A DNA stretch of 64,000 nt from Kibdelosporangium sp. MJ126-NF4 (lineage in GTDB: Bacteria; Actinomycetota; Actinomycetes; Mycobacteriales; Pseudonocardiaceae): assembly GCF_000826545.1 (NCBI RefSeq), contig NZ_CDME01000007.1, forward strand, positions 62,001 to 126,000, written 5' to 3'. Shown piece after piece: positions 8,873 to 17,409 of the stretch. The notes under the pieces were generated by a model. It was given only the letters and a program-made list of their open reading frames with translations, was not told where the DNA came from and searched no databases. Both the position numbers and the translations under genes were made by a program. Within the stretch, counting starts at the first letter, position 1, and every line of letters begins with the position of its first letter.

Positions 8873-9025
8873 AGTCGGCAGCGTACCGAATATGGAACAG
8901 CCAATCAATTATGTGCTCGGCCGGAAAGCGCAGAAACGGTGCCACCGCGACGGCGACCGTTCTGTTTCAGACCTATGCAAGAAAAGCCGCCGACAAGCGC
9001 TTGGCGAATTGTCAGAATCATGTTT

Positions 9026-9035
9026 ACCGATCGGT
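9026..9035. promoter_or_regulatory. putative TetR operator ACCGATCGGT
   Basis: A perfect 10-bp palindrome lies in the TetR/GlcG-like intergenic region, 25 bp before the start codon at 9061 and close to its AAGGAG ribosome site. Position and symmetry suit repression by the divergent TetR protein. Binding is not shown. Confidence 0.45.
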
Positions 9036-9060
9036 CCAGATTAGGTAAGGAGTCCAGCTC

Positions 9061-9495
9061 ATGCCTCACGTGCAGCAGCGACTGTCCATCAGCGACGAAC
9101 TGGCCTGGGAGATCGTCCGCGCGGCCGACGAGGCCGGTAAGGCGACCGACAAGCGTTTCGCCGTCGCGGTCGTTGACGAAAGCGGCGTGCTGAAGGCGTT
9201 CCTGCGCCAGGACGGCGCCTCGCTGGTCGCCGTGCAGGTGGCGCAGGACAAGGCGTACACGTCGGCGTCGACCGGGATGCCGACCGAGAAGTGGTCCGAG
9301 GTGCTGCAGGCCGACCCGGTGCTGGGTGCCGGGGCGCCGACCGCGATCGACCGTCTCGTCACGATGGGCGGCGGTCTGCCGATCGTGGTCGACGGCGAAC
9401 GAGTCGGCGCCGTCGGTGTCTCCGGTGCACATTGGACGGAGGACGCCAAGATCGCGGCAGCGGCCCTCTCCGTGCTCTCGTCGAACAATTCCTGA
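9061..9495 (+). CDS. GlcG/HbpS-family (DUF336) protein
   Basis: This 144-residue protein matches the GlcG/HbpS/PduO C-terminal fold. It has an AVAVVDESGVLKAFLRQDGAS start, a central VAQDKAYTSASTGMPTEKW and a GGGLPIVVDGERVGAVGVSG end. Members bind heme, cobalamin or other small ligands, and some are degradative accessory proteins. There is no signal peptide, so it is cytoplasmic. AAGGAG lies nine bases before the ATG. The MFS gene follows after 24 bp, so the two are probably cotranscribed. Confidence 0.85.
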   Translation: MPHVQQRLSISDELAWEIVRAADEAGKATDKRFAVAVVDESGVLKAFLRQDGASLVAVQVAQDKAYTSASTGMPTEKWSEVLQADPVLGAGAPTAIDRLVTMGGGLPIVVDGERVGAVGVSGAHWTEDAKIAAAALSVLSSNNS

Positions 9496-9519
9496 CCTTT
9501 CCAGTACGGGGAGTGACTC

Positions 9520-10701
9520 ATGCCCATCGCACTGTTCGTGCTCGGGCTCACGGTGTTCAGTCTGGGCACGACCGAGTTCATGATCGCGGGCCTGCTGCCC
9601 GAGCTGGCGGCGGCCTTCGAGACGTCGCTGCCGCAGGCGGGCCTGCTCATCTCGCTGTTCGCCCTCGGCGTCGTCGTCGGCGCGCCGCTGATCACGGCAG
9701 CCACCACGCGCGTGCCGCGCAAGACAGCGCTGATCGTGCTGCTTGTCGTGTTCATCGTCGGTGAGGCGGTCGCCGCCATGGCGCCGACGTTCGGCGTGCT
9801 GATGGTGGCGCGGGTGGTCACAGCCGTGGCGCACGGCTCGTTCTTCGGTATCGGTGCGGTGGTCGCGTCGAACCTGGTCGGGCCGGAGCGCCGCGCCCGA
9901 GCGATCGCGATCATGTTCGGCGGTCTCACCGTGGCGACGATCGCCGGTGTGCCGCTGGGAACCTTCATCGGCCAGAACTTCGGCTGGCGGACGACGTTCT
10001 GGGCGATCGCCGTGCTCGGTGTGATCGACCTGATCGGCGTCATCCTGCTGGTGCCGAGCCAGCCACGAGCCGGTCACCTGGGGATCCGCCACGAACTGGC
10101 CGCCTTCCGCAACCCGAAGGTCTGGCTCGCGCTCGGCACCACCACGCTCAGCCAGGCCGCGCTCTACACCGCCTTCACCTACATCACACCACTGCTGATG
10201 GACGTCACCGGGTTCGCCGAGGGACTCGTCCCACCGCTGCTTGCCCTGTTCGGCGTCGGCACCTTCCTCGGCAGCATGCTCGGCGGCAAGTTCGCCGACC
10301 GGTCGCTGATGGGCACGCTGTGCATCGGCCTGCTCCTGCTCGCGGCGATGCTGGGGGTGTTCTCCCTGACCGCGGAAAGCAAACCGGCGATGGTGGTGAC
10401 ACTGTTCCTGTTCGGTGTCGGCAGCTTCCTGATCAACCCGGCACTGCAGACACGGGTGATGAACGAGACCGAAGGCGCGCCGACGCTGGCCAGCACCACC
10501 AACGTGTCGGCGTTCAACGTCGGCAACGCGCTCGGCCCGTGGGTCGGCGGTCTGGGCATCAGCGCCGGGCTCGGCCTGCTCTCGCCGAGCTGGATCGGCG
10601 CCGCACTGGCTGTCGGTTCGCTCCTGCTGGCGCTGTGCTCGGTCGGGCTCGACCGTCGTGACGTCGCGAATCGGAAGCAACCGGAAGAGGTGACGAGCTG
10701 A
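9520..10701 (+). CDS. MFS drug or metabolite exporter
   Basis: A 393-residue, twelve-helix transporter of the major facilitator superfamily DHA1 (AraJ/Bcr-like) group. It starts PIALFVLGLTVFSLGTTEFM, has the usual RARAIAIMFGGLTVATIAG helix, and splits into two six-helix halves around residue 190. It should exchange protons for a small hydrophobic compound across the cytoplasmic membrane. GGGGAG precedes the ATG, and its stop overlaps the tautomerase ATG (TGATG). Its placement next to a TetR gene suggests inducible export, perhaps of the local product. Confidence 0.9.
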   Translation: MPIALFVLGLTVFSLGTTEFMIAGLLPELAAAFETSLPQAGLLISLFALGVVVGAPLITAATTRVPRKTALIVLLVVFIVGEAVAAMAPTFGVLMVARVVTAVAHGSFFGIGAVVASNLVGPERRARAIAIMFGGLTVATIAGVPLGTFIGQNFGWRTTFWAIAVLGVIDLIGVILLVPSQPRAGHLGIRHELAAFRNPKVWLALGTTTLSQAALYTAFTYITPLLMDVTGFAEGLVPPLLALFGVGTFLGSMLGGKFADRSLMGTLCIGLLLLAAMLGVFSLTAESKPAMVVTLFLFGVGSFLINPALQTRVMNETEGAPTLASTTNVSAFNVGNALGPWVGGLGISAGLGLLSPSWIGAALAVGSLLLALCSVGLDRRDVANRKQPEEVTS

Positions 10702-10886
10702 TGCCGCTGGTACGGGTCAATTGGTGGCCGGGCGCGACCGAGTCGGAGCGCCGCGATTTCGTCGCGGAGATCACCGGGACAGTCGCGAAGTACGCGAAGT
10801 GCCCGGAGTCGGCGGTGATGGTGATCGTGACCGACGTCGAGAAGGACCACTGGGGGCTTGGCGGCAAGCTCTGCAGCGACCTGTGA
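10701..10886 (+). CDS. 4-oxalocrotonate tautomerase-family small protein
   Basis: This 61-residue protein starts MPLVRVNWWPGATESERRDF. After Met removal, Pro1 is the general base of the tautomerase superfamily, and the length is that of the 4-OT subunit. Arg residues are present early in the chain, but which of them corresponds to the catalytic arginine of 4-OT is not certain. Its start is coupled to the MFS stop, and it is followed by a strong intrinsic terminator. It probably acts on an enol/keto intermediate in the same route, with substrate unknown. Confidence 0.85.
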   Translation: MPLVRVNWWPGATESERRDFVAEITGTVAKYAKCPESAVMVIVTDVEKDHWGLGGKLCSDL

Positions 10887-10888
10887 GC

Positions 10889-10922
10889 GGTGGCCGGGAC
10901 GGCGCGCCTCGTCCCGGCCACC
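10889..10922 (+). terminator. intrinsic terminator after tautomerase gene
   Basis: GGTGGCCGGGACG (10889-10901) pairs perfectly over 13 bp with 10910-10922 across an eight-base loop and is followed by a T-rich TTCTTTT. It lies between the tautomerase stop and the ribosome site of the FAD oxidase, so it should end or attenuate the upstream operon. Confidence 0.85.
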
Positions 10923-10954
10923 TTCTTTTCGTTTCACCGCAACTGGGAGAGAAC

Positions 10955-12565
10955 TTGTCCGTCCCCACCCCACCGTCGCGCCGCTCGGTCCTGTTCGGCG
11001 GCGCCGCGGCGTTAGGCATGACCGCGCTCACGACCGCGCAAGCCGACGCGGTCACCGAGCCGGTCACCGTCAGCCCCACGGATCCGCGCTACCTGGACCT
11101 CACACGGGGCATGAACCAGCGCTACACGGCCAAACCCGACTACGTCAGCCTGCCGCACACCACCGACCAGGTCGTCAGCGTGCTGTCCACCGCGATGGCA
11201 GGCGGCAAACAGGTGTCCCTGCGCAGCGGCGGGCACTGCTTCGAGGACTTCGTCCACCACGACGGCGTCGACGTCCTGATGGACCTTTCCCTGCTGTCCT
11301 CCGTGGACTACGACGCCGACCACGAGGCGTTCTCCGTCGGCGCGGGCGCAAAACTGCAGGACGTCTACGAACGGCTGTACCGCAACTGGGGCGTGACGAT
11401 CCCGGGCGGCCTCTGTTACTCGGTCGGCGCGGGCGGACACGTCACCGGCGGCGGCTACGGCCTGTTGTCACGACGAGACGGCCTGACCGTGGACCACCTG
11501 TACGGCGTCGAGGTCGTGGTCGCCGACGGCACCAGGCCCCGCTCGCTGGTGGTCACCCGTGACTCCACCGGCGCCGAGGCCGACTTGTTCTGGGCACACA
11601 CCGGTGGCGGCGGCGGCTCGTTCGGCGTGGTGACGCGATTCCTGTTCCGCTCACCCGGCACCAAGGCGCCACTCGTGCGCCCGCCGCAGGAGGTGCTGCT
11701 CGTGGCACTGGCCGTGCCGTGGGCAGAACTGGACGAACAGCGGTTCACGCGCATCTTCGGCAACTACGCCCGCTGGCACTACCAGAACCGCGGGCCCGGC
11801 GCACCGCCGCTGTCGAGCGTGCTGATGATGAACCACCGCCGCAACAACACAATCGGCCTGATGGCACAGATCGACGCGGCCGCACCGGACGCCGAGCGCG
11901 CGTTGGCCAAGTACCTCGACGCGGTACTCGGCGACACCCCGGCGAAAGAACTCACCAGCTCGGCCGGTGAGTTCGGCCCCATGCCGGGGCTGGCCCGCCC
12001 CAGGAGACTGCCCTGGCTGGCGGCCACTCGATTACTCGGCACGAACACACCAGTCCTGACCGACCCGACACTGAGGGCCGAACACAAGTCGGCCTACGTC
12101 CGCAGCGAGATACCGGACGAGCAACTGGCCACCGCGTACCGCTATCTCACGCGGCCGGACGTGACCAACCCGAACGCGATGCTCGTGGGCTTCTCCTACG
12201 GCGGAGCGATCGCGGCGACCGACTCGACAGCGACCGCCGTCGCCCAACGAGACAGCACCTTCAAGCTGCTGCTGCAGTCCTTCTGGTCCACACCGGACGA
12301 GGACGCCGCGAACATCACGTGGGTACGCGAGTTCTACCGTGACCTGTACGCTGAAACCGGTGGTGTGCCCGTGCCCGGCGAGCACAGTGACGGCTGCTAC
12401 ATCAACTACCCGGACGCGGACCTGTCCGATCCGAACTGGAACACCTCGGGCGTCCCGTGGCACACGTTGTACTTCAAGGGAAACTACCCCCGTCTACAAC
12501 GGACGAAGGCCCGCTGGGACCCGCAGGACACGTTCCGGCACCGCCACTCCATCCGCAAGCCTTAG
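10955..12565 (+). CDS. Tat-exported berberine-bridge-type FAD oxidase
   Basis: This 536-residue flavoprotein begins at a TTG (10955) with GGGAGA immediately upstream, giving SRRSVLFGGAAALGMTAL, a twin-arginine signal peptide. The FAD_binding_4 domain follows. RSGGHCFEDF places His94, and GGLCYSVGAGGHVTGGGYG places Cys154, the two positions that carry bicovalent FAD in berberine-bridge-like oxidases. A C-terminal BBE segment (NYPDADL...W) ends the protein. It should oxidise alcohols, reducing sugars or ring systems with O2 outside the cytoplasm. It is separated from the preceding genes by a terminator, so its expression is at least partly independent. Confidence 0.9.
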   Translation: MSVPTPPSRRSVLFGGAAALGMTALTTAQADAVTEPVTVSPTDPRYLDLTRGMNQRYTAKPDYVSLPHTTDQVVSVLSTAMAGGKQVSLRSGGHCFEDFVHHDGVDVLMDLSLLSSVDYDADHEAFSVGAGAKLQDVYERLYRNWGVTIPGGLCYSVGAGGHVTGGGYGLLSRRDGLTVDHLYGVEVVVADGTRPRSLVVTRDSTGAEADLFWAHTGGGGGSFGVVTRFLFRSPGTKAPLVRPPQEVLLVALAVPWAELDEQRFTRIFGNYARWHYQNRGPGAPPLSSVLMMNHRRNNTIGLMAQIDAAAPDAERALAKYLDAVLGDTPAKELTSSAGEFGPMPGLARPRRLPWLAATRLLGTNTPVLTDPTLRAEHKSAYVRSEIPDEQLATAYRYLTRPDVTNPNAMLVGFSYGGAIAATDSTATAVAQRDSTFKLLLQSFWSTPDEDAANITWVREFYRDLYAETGGVPVPGEHSDGCYINYPDADLSDPNWNTSGVPWHTLYFKGNYPRLQRTKARWDPQDTFRHRHSIRKP

Positions 12566-12641
12566 GCAGCCACAGACATGCCGTCGCCTCCACACCGACG
12601 CAGTGCACGTTCGGCACGCATCGCCGAGGAGGCGAACCGGC

Positions 12642-13406
12642 TCAGGCCAGGAATGCCTCGACCATGAGGCTCGCTTGTGGACGGCATTCATCGAAGTAGG
12701 CGTGCCGAGCGCCCGGGAAGACGTGCGTTGTCGCGTGTGGAATGCGCTCGGCCAGGACCGGCACGTTCGCCGCCGGAGTCAGCATGTCGTCCTCGCCGTG
12801 CAGGACGAGCGTGGGCGTAGTGATCCGGTCGAGCACATCCCACGCATCGTGCTCATTGCTGGCCACGAGATGCCCTCGGACGGCGTGCGGTGGCATGTTC
12901 GGGTCGCCCAGGATGGTGTACGGGCCGGGATTGTCGGCACGCCAGGCGGGCGTGTACATCAGGTCCACGAGCACCTGCCGGGAATCAGGTCCCATGAGCG
13001 CCCGACGGACGTCATTGGTCCGCTCAAAACCGTGCACACCACCTGGTGACGTGCAGCCGAGCACCAGACGCCGTACGCGCTGCGGGTACAACGCGGCGAC
13101 CCACTGCGCCGTTCGCCCGCCCATGGACGTGCCGTACAGATCGGCCTGGTCGATGCCCAGGGTGTCCAGCACCGCGATCACGTCGTCCGCGAATCCTCGC
13201 GTGGAGTACGGCACGTCGGGTTTGTCACTGGCGCCGGTGCCCCGGTAGTCCATCGTGATGGTGCTGCCCGAGAAGTCCCCTCGCGCCCGATCCCACCACG
13301 TGTGGTTGTTCGCTTGCCCCGCCAGCAGTACCAACGGCCGCCCGGTCCCGGCTCGCTGCCAGGCCAGGCGTGTGCCGTCCGCTGCGTGGGTGTGGCCCTG
13401 TTCCAT
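12642..13406 (-). CDS. alpha/beta hydrolase
   Basis: A 254-residue alpha/beta-hydrolase-fold protein. The nucleophile elbow is GTSMG, an acid follows in LVLHGEDDMLTP, and the catalytic His is in PGARHAYFDE. There is no signal peptide. The open frame extends far upstream, but the ATG at 13406 has GGGGGAG close by. An ATG at 13436 is the alternative. It converges on the FAD oxidase and diverges from the eCIS cargo gene. The substrate cannot be inferred beyond an ester, lactone or halide. Confidence 0.82.
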   Translation of the reverse strand: MEQGHTHAADGTRLAWQRAGTGRPLVLLAGQANNHTWWDRARGDFSGSTITMDYRGTGASDKPDVPYSTRGFADDVIAVLDTLGIDQADLYGTSMGGRTAQWVAALYPQRVRRLVLGCTSPGGVHGFERTNDVRRALMGPDSRQVLVDLMYTPAWRADNPGPYTILGDPNMPPHAVRGHLVASNEHDAWDVLDRITTPTLVLHGEDDMLTPAANVPVLAERIPHATTHVFPGARHAYFDECRPQASLMVEAFLA

Positions 13407-13499
13407 CGCTCCCCCGGCAACATCCGTTGCAGACATGCTTCGACCGGTGATCATGTTACCGCTCGACATCGGCCGACGACGCTCCGGCGACGGTGTGGG

Positions 13500-13522
13500 G
13501 ACGGCGTTGAGACGTCCCGATT
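13500..13522 (+). promoter_or_regulatory. shared eCIS-locus upstream motif, copy 1
   Basis: The 23-bp segment begins GACGGCGTTGAGACGTCCCG and ends 51 bp before the cargo-gene start. It matches 19 of 23 bases of a segment at 43294-43316 upstream of the SARP gene, and all four differences are transitions. The segment runs into a GTCCC/GGGAC dyad at 13514-13527. It is a candidate activator-binding site coordinating the cargo with the injection system. Confidence 0.45.
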
Positions 13523-13573
13523 GGGACCCTTCCTGCGAGATATCGCCGGACATCCGCAGGAGGGGTCTGTCCG

Positions 13574-16500
13574 ATGCCACCGCCGCCCAAGGGCCTTGCG
13601 ACACGGCCCCAGGTGACGACGAGGCCCACCCGTGTCCTGGGGAAGAAGCCGCCACCCGCGCCCAAAGCGGGCCCTCTTTCGCTGCCGCAGTCCAACGCCG
13701 CCGCGTCGGCGGCGCTGCGGGCGGGGTCGAAACCGGCCGTCCTGGAACGTTTCCAGTCCGCCGGGCAGAACGCGGTCGGCAACAGCGCGGTGGCGGCGGC
13801 CCAACGCGCCAAGGGCAAGCCTGAGGACAAACCGCGGCAGCAGACCCCACCGGAGGAAGGGGCCGCCGCCGGAGGGCAGGGGAAGCGCGGACCCGACCGG
13901 GACCCGAAGTTCGCCTCGCTGAAGAAGGACGTCCAGCGTAAGAAGCGTGGCGTGGCGTCGTCGCATCCGCCGCCACGCGCAGAGGCGTCGTCCGCGCAGG
14001 ACGCGGCCCTCCCGCCGAAGGACGACGAGCAGGCACAGGGCAAGACCGCCAACGCCGAGAAGATGAACGAGGCCAAGCCGAAGGAGTTCGACAAGGCCGC
14101 GTTCGTCAAGGCGGTCGAGGACGCGATCGCGCGCAAGGCACCGAAGAACCTCGACGAGGCCGACAAGTTCGCCGACTCCGGCAAACCGGCGGAGATCAAG
14201 GCGGACGTGCAGGGCCGGGTCGGCGAGGGCAAGTCGGACTCCGCCGAGCAGATCTCCGCCACCACGGCAGCGCCACCGGACACGTCGGTCGCCGTGACCA
14301 AACAGGTTGTGCCGATGGCCCCGGACCGCCCGCCGGGCGCGCCGGGCACACCGAACCCTGCCAACGCCGCACCGGACCGACTGCCGCCGTCAGCCACCGA
14401 CATGTCCGCCGGACCCGCGCGGGTCAACCAGGAAATGGCGGACGCGCACGTCACTGAGACCCAGCTGAAGAAGTCGAACGAGCCGCAGTTCACCAAGGCG
14501 CTGGACGAGAAGAAGACCGCCGAGCAGCACTCCGAGACGGCGCCGGGCGAACTGCGTCAGAACGAATCAGCGCAGTTGAAGCAAACCACCGCGCAGGCCA
14601 AGAAGCTCGGCACGGCGGCGATGAACGCGATGGCCGCCAAGCGAGTCAACATCGGGCAGCAGGTCGGCTCGGGCAAGTCCGGCGCGAAGGGCAAGGACGA
14701 GGACAAGCGCGCCCAGGTCACCGCGTTGCTGCAGAAGGTCTTCGACACGATGAAGACCGAGGTCGAAGGCATCCTGTCGGCCCTGGACAAGACGGTGGAC
14801 AAGGAGTTCACCGAAGGCGAGAAGAAGGCGCGCGACGAGTTCACCGACGAACACAAGCGGAAAATGGAGGCGTACAAGGACGAGCGCTACAGCGGCGCGT
14901 GGGGCTGGGCGCGCTGGCTCGACGACAGGTTCACGGGCCTGCCCGCGGAGGCGGACAAGATCTTCGACGAGGCCCGTGACAACTACATCGCCAACATGCG
15001 GCACGTGATCTCTGCCGTGGCGGACACGATCGGTCGGGAGCTCACCAAAGCGAAGGCCCGGATCGCCAAGGGCCGCGACGAGCTGCAGGCCGAGGTCAAG
15101 AAGCTGCCGACGGACCTGCAGTCGATCGGCAAGGAGGCGGCCGCGGGCTTCGCCGACCAGTTCGACTCACTGACCCAGTCGGTCGACGACAAGGGAACAG
15201 AGCTCGTCGACACCCTGGCCACGAAGTACACGGACGCGCTGAAGTCCGTCGACGACGAGATAGCGGCGGAGAAGGAGAAGAACAAAGGCCTGATAGCGAA
15301 GGCGATCGACGCGGTGAAGGCCGTGATCAACACGATCCTCGAGCTGATGCGCATGCTTCGCACGATCCTCGCGAAGGCCGCGCAGGCAGCGGAGGGGATC
15401 GTCAAGGACCCGATCGGCTTCCTCGGCAACCTCGTGCGGGCGGTCGGCGCGGGTCTGCGTCAGTTCATGGCGAACATCGGCACCCACCTGCCGCAGGGCA
15501 TCCTGTCGTGGCTGGTCGGCCGGGCAGCGGAAGCGGGACTGCAACTGCCCGCGAAGTTCGACACCCGAGGCGTGCTCACGATGCTCGCAGGCATCCTGGG
15601 CCTGACCCCGGCGGCGATCTGGGCCCGCATCACTCGCCGACTGCCCCCGAAAGCCGCCGAAGCCGCGGAAGGAGCGGTACCCCTCGTCGCCCAGGTCCGC
15701 AAGCAAGGCGTGGCCGGGATGTGGAACGACCTGAAGACCCGCGTCGGCGACCTGCGCAAGCAACTGATCGACAAGGTGATCGAGTACGCCAAACCCGCGA
15801 TCATCATCGCCGGTATCACGTGGATCATCTCGCTGCTGAATCCCGCGTCGGCCTTCGTGCGCGCGGTGAAACTGATCATCGACATCATCAGGTTCGTCGT
15901 CACCCAGGCCCGGCAGATCTTCGACTTCGTGAACGCCGTGCTCGACGCCGTCATCGCCATCGCTCGAGGTAGCGGCGGCGGCGTACCCGGCCTGATCGAA
16001 CGCGCACTGGTCCGTGCCATCCCGGTGCTGCTCGGCTTCCTCGCCACCCTGCTGGGCCTCGGCGGCCTTGCAGCCAAGGTCAGGCAGATCATCCAGACCA
16101 TCTCCCGCCCCGTCGGCCGCGCGATCGACGCCGTGATCGACAAGATCATCGCCCTCATCAAGCGCGCCCTGCCCAAGTCGAAGGCCAAGCCCGACAAGAA
16201 GAAGCCCGACCCCACCAGGAAATCCAAGCGCAAGAAGGACCGCGACAAGCCCAAGCGCCCGAAGAAGCCACGCCGCCCCACCAAGCGCAAGGACGACAAG
16301 CCGCGCAAACCATCGAAAGCTCCCCGGAAGGACCCGCCAAAAACCAAGGACAAGGACTCCACCAAGGACAAGACTCGCGTCGTCGACCGGCGCACGTCGG
16401 TGGGTACCGAATCACACACTCTTCGAGCGCGTGCAAGCCGCAAGCGTCTGACGCTTCTTATGGCGAGCGACGGCTTCGGTCTCATCAACACGAAGGTGAA

Positions 16501-17380
16501 AGTGCTCCGCCAGTTGGCAGGCGAGGAGTTGCGATCCGGAGAGCCAAGCAGAGTCGACCGAGGCAACGGTCTGAACAAAGCTTTGGACAACGTCGAAGTC
16601 CGGGCAAGGAAGGTCATCGCGGACTATATGGGAGCACCTCCCTCCGCGGCGCGTGACCGGAAGCTGGACGATGGATTGAACGACCTCAGTGAGCTGATCC
16701 GGGACATCGGCGTCAAGTTCCAGATCCCAGGACTGGACTTCACTCGCCCTGACCACAACCCGGTGCCGTCACCTCTTGATGGATACGGCAGAGCCACCGG
16801 TTACTCCGGCAATCCACTGAGCCGCGCTTCCGCGAAGAAGGGCAGTGGTGCCAGCGGTTACGTCCCCGGGATCACCATTCCCGGACTCGGCACGATCGAG
16901 CGTGGCCATCTGCTCGCGAAGAACCTCGGCGGATCGGGCTCCGATCGCAGAAACCTTTCGCCGATCGTCTTGACGGCGAACACAGCGATGAAGGCACCGG
17001 AGCGGCAAGTCGCCGACTTCATCTACACCGGCGACGTGTCCAATCGCGTGGTCTATACCGTGCAGGTTCACCACCAGTTCTCCGGCACGGCCGCCTTTCA
17101 GACGTGGCTCGCGGCCACTTTCCCACCCTCCGGACCAGATGCTGCCCAGACATTGTTCGAACTTGCGAAGACGCACCGACCAGACGGTTCCGAGATCAAC
17201 GCCGCGCTGGGTGGGCCGCCACGCACTTCCGCGCAACACCAACACGTCTTGCGTGGGCTCGGGTACTACCTGCTCAAGTCGACGATCTCGATCTCGATCA
17301 CGGCCACTGCCGGCCCGATGAACACGGTGGCCAAACCGGGCTCCACGTGGACGATCGACAACAACATTCCGCCGCCCTGA
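13574..17380 (+). CDS. eCIS cargo: multidomain protein with C-terminal DNA/RNA endonuclease
   Basis: A 1268-residue protein with AGGAGGGG nine bases before its ATG. The Pro-rich N-terminus carries QSAGQNAVGNSAVAAAQRA (residues 61-79), like the QRxxGNxAV leader of actinobacterial eCIS cargo. A long charged helical region (about 100-640) follows. Hydrophobic helices span about 735-850 (IIIAGITWIISLL; IPVLLGFLATLLGLGGL), and a Lys/Arg/Pro linker spans about 860-940. The end contains IERGHLLAKNLGGSG near residue 1108, then RNLSPIVLTANTAMK, the His/Asn signature of Endonuclease_NS_2-type nucleases. There is no signal peptide, as expected for a payload loaded in the cytoplasm. It sits at the distal end of the eCIS operon on the opposite strand. 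The nuclease call is strong. Cargo status is inferred from layout and leader. Confidence 0.82.
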   Translation: MPPPPKGLATRPQVTTRPTRVLGKKPPPAPKAGPLSLPQSNAAASAALRAGSKPAVLERFQSAGQNAVGNSAVAAAQRAKGKPEDKPRQQTPPEEGAAAGGQGKRGPDRDPKFASLKKDVQRKKRGVASSHPPPRAEASSAQDAALPPKDDEQAQGKTANAEKMNEAKPKEFDKAAFVKAVEDAIARKAPKNLDEADKFADSGKPAEIKADVQGRVGEGKSDSAEQISATTAAPPDTSVAVTKQVVPMAPDRPPGAPGTPNPANAAPDRLPPSATDMSAGPARVNQEMADAHVTETQLKKSNEPQFTKALDEKKTAEQHSETAPGELRQNESAQLKQTTAQAKKLGTAAMNAMAAKRVNIGQQVGSGKSGAKGKDEDKRAQVTALLQKVFDTMKTEVEGILSALDKTVDKEFTEGEKKARDEFTDEHKRKMEAYKDERYSGAWGWARWLDDRFTGLPAEADKIFDEARDNYIANMRHVISAVADTIGRELTKAKARIAKGRDELQAEVKKLPTDLQSIGKEAAAGFADQFDSLTQSVDDKGTELVDTLATKYTDALKSVDDEIAAEKEKNKGLIAKAIDAVKAVINTILELMRMLRTILAKAAQAAEGIVKDPIGFLGNLVRAVGAGLRQFMANIGTHLPQGILSWLVGRAAEAGLQLPAKFDTRGVLTMLAGILGLTPAAIWARITRRLPPKAAEAAEGAVPLVAQVRKQGVAGMWNDLKTRVGDLRKQLIDKVIEYAKPAIIIAGITWIISLLNPASAFVRAVKLIIDIIRFVVTQARQIFDFVNAVLDAVIAIARGSGGGVPGLIERALVRAIPVLLGFLATLLGLGGLAAKVRQIIQTISRPVGRAIDAVIDKIIALIKRALPKSKAKPDKKKPDPTRKSKRKKDRDKPKRPKKPRRPTKRKDDKPRKPSKAPRKDPPKTKDKDSTKDKTRVVDRRTSVGTESHTLRARASRKRLTLLMASDGFGLINTKVKVLRQLAGEELRSGEPSRVDRGNGLNKALDNVEVRARKVIADYMGAPPSAARDRKLDDGLNDLSELIRDIGVKFQIPGLDFTRPDHNPVPSPLDGYGRATGYSGNPLSRASAKKGSGASGYVPGITIPGLGTIERGHLLAKNLGGSGSDRRNLSPIVLTANTAMKAPERQVADFIYTGDVSNRVVYTVQVHHQFSGTAAFQTWLAATFPPSGPDAAQTLFELAKTHRPDGSEINAALGGPPRTSAQHQHVLRGLGYYLLKSTISISITATAGPMNTVAKPGSTWTIDNNIPPP

Positions 17381-17409
17381 CGATCGAAGCTCCAGGGATC
17401 CGTGACGTC

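Noticed and set aside
8905..10680. 591-codon minus-strand open frame over the GlcG-like and MFS genes
   Set aside because: It is very Gln/His/Arg-rich, typical of antisense translation. The plus-strand genes have strong ribosome sites and family motifs.
12566..12641. Terminator between the FAD oxidase and the alpha/beta hydrolase
   Set aside because: The best pairing (TCGCCTCC with GGAGGCGA) has a loop of about 40 bases and no T run, too weak to call.
16900..17010. HNH endonuclease in the cargo
   Set aside because: The His/Asn spacing (RGHLLAKNLGG...RNLSPI...N) fits the non-specific endonuclease family better than HNH.
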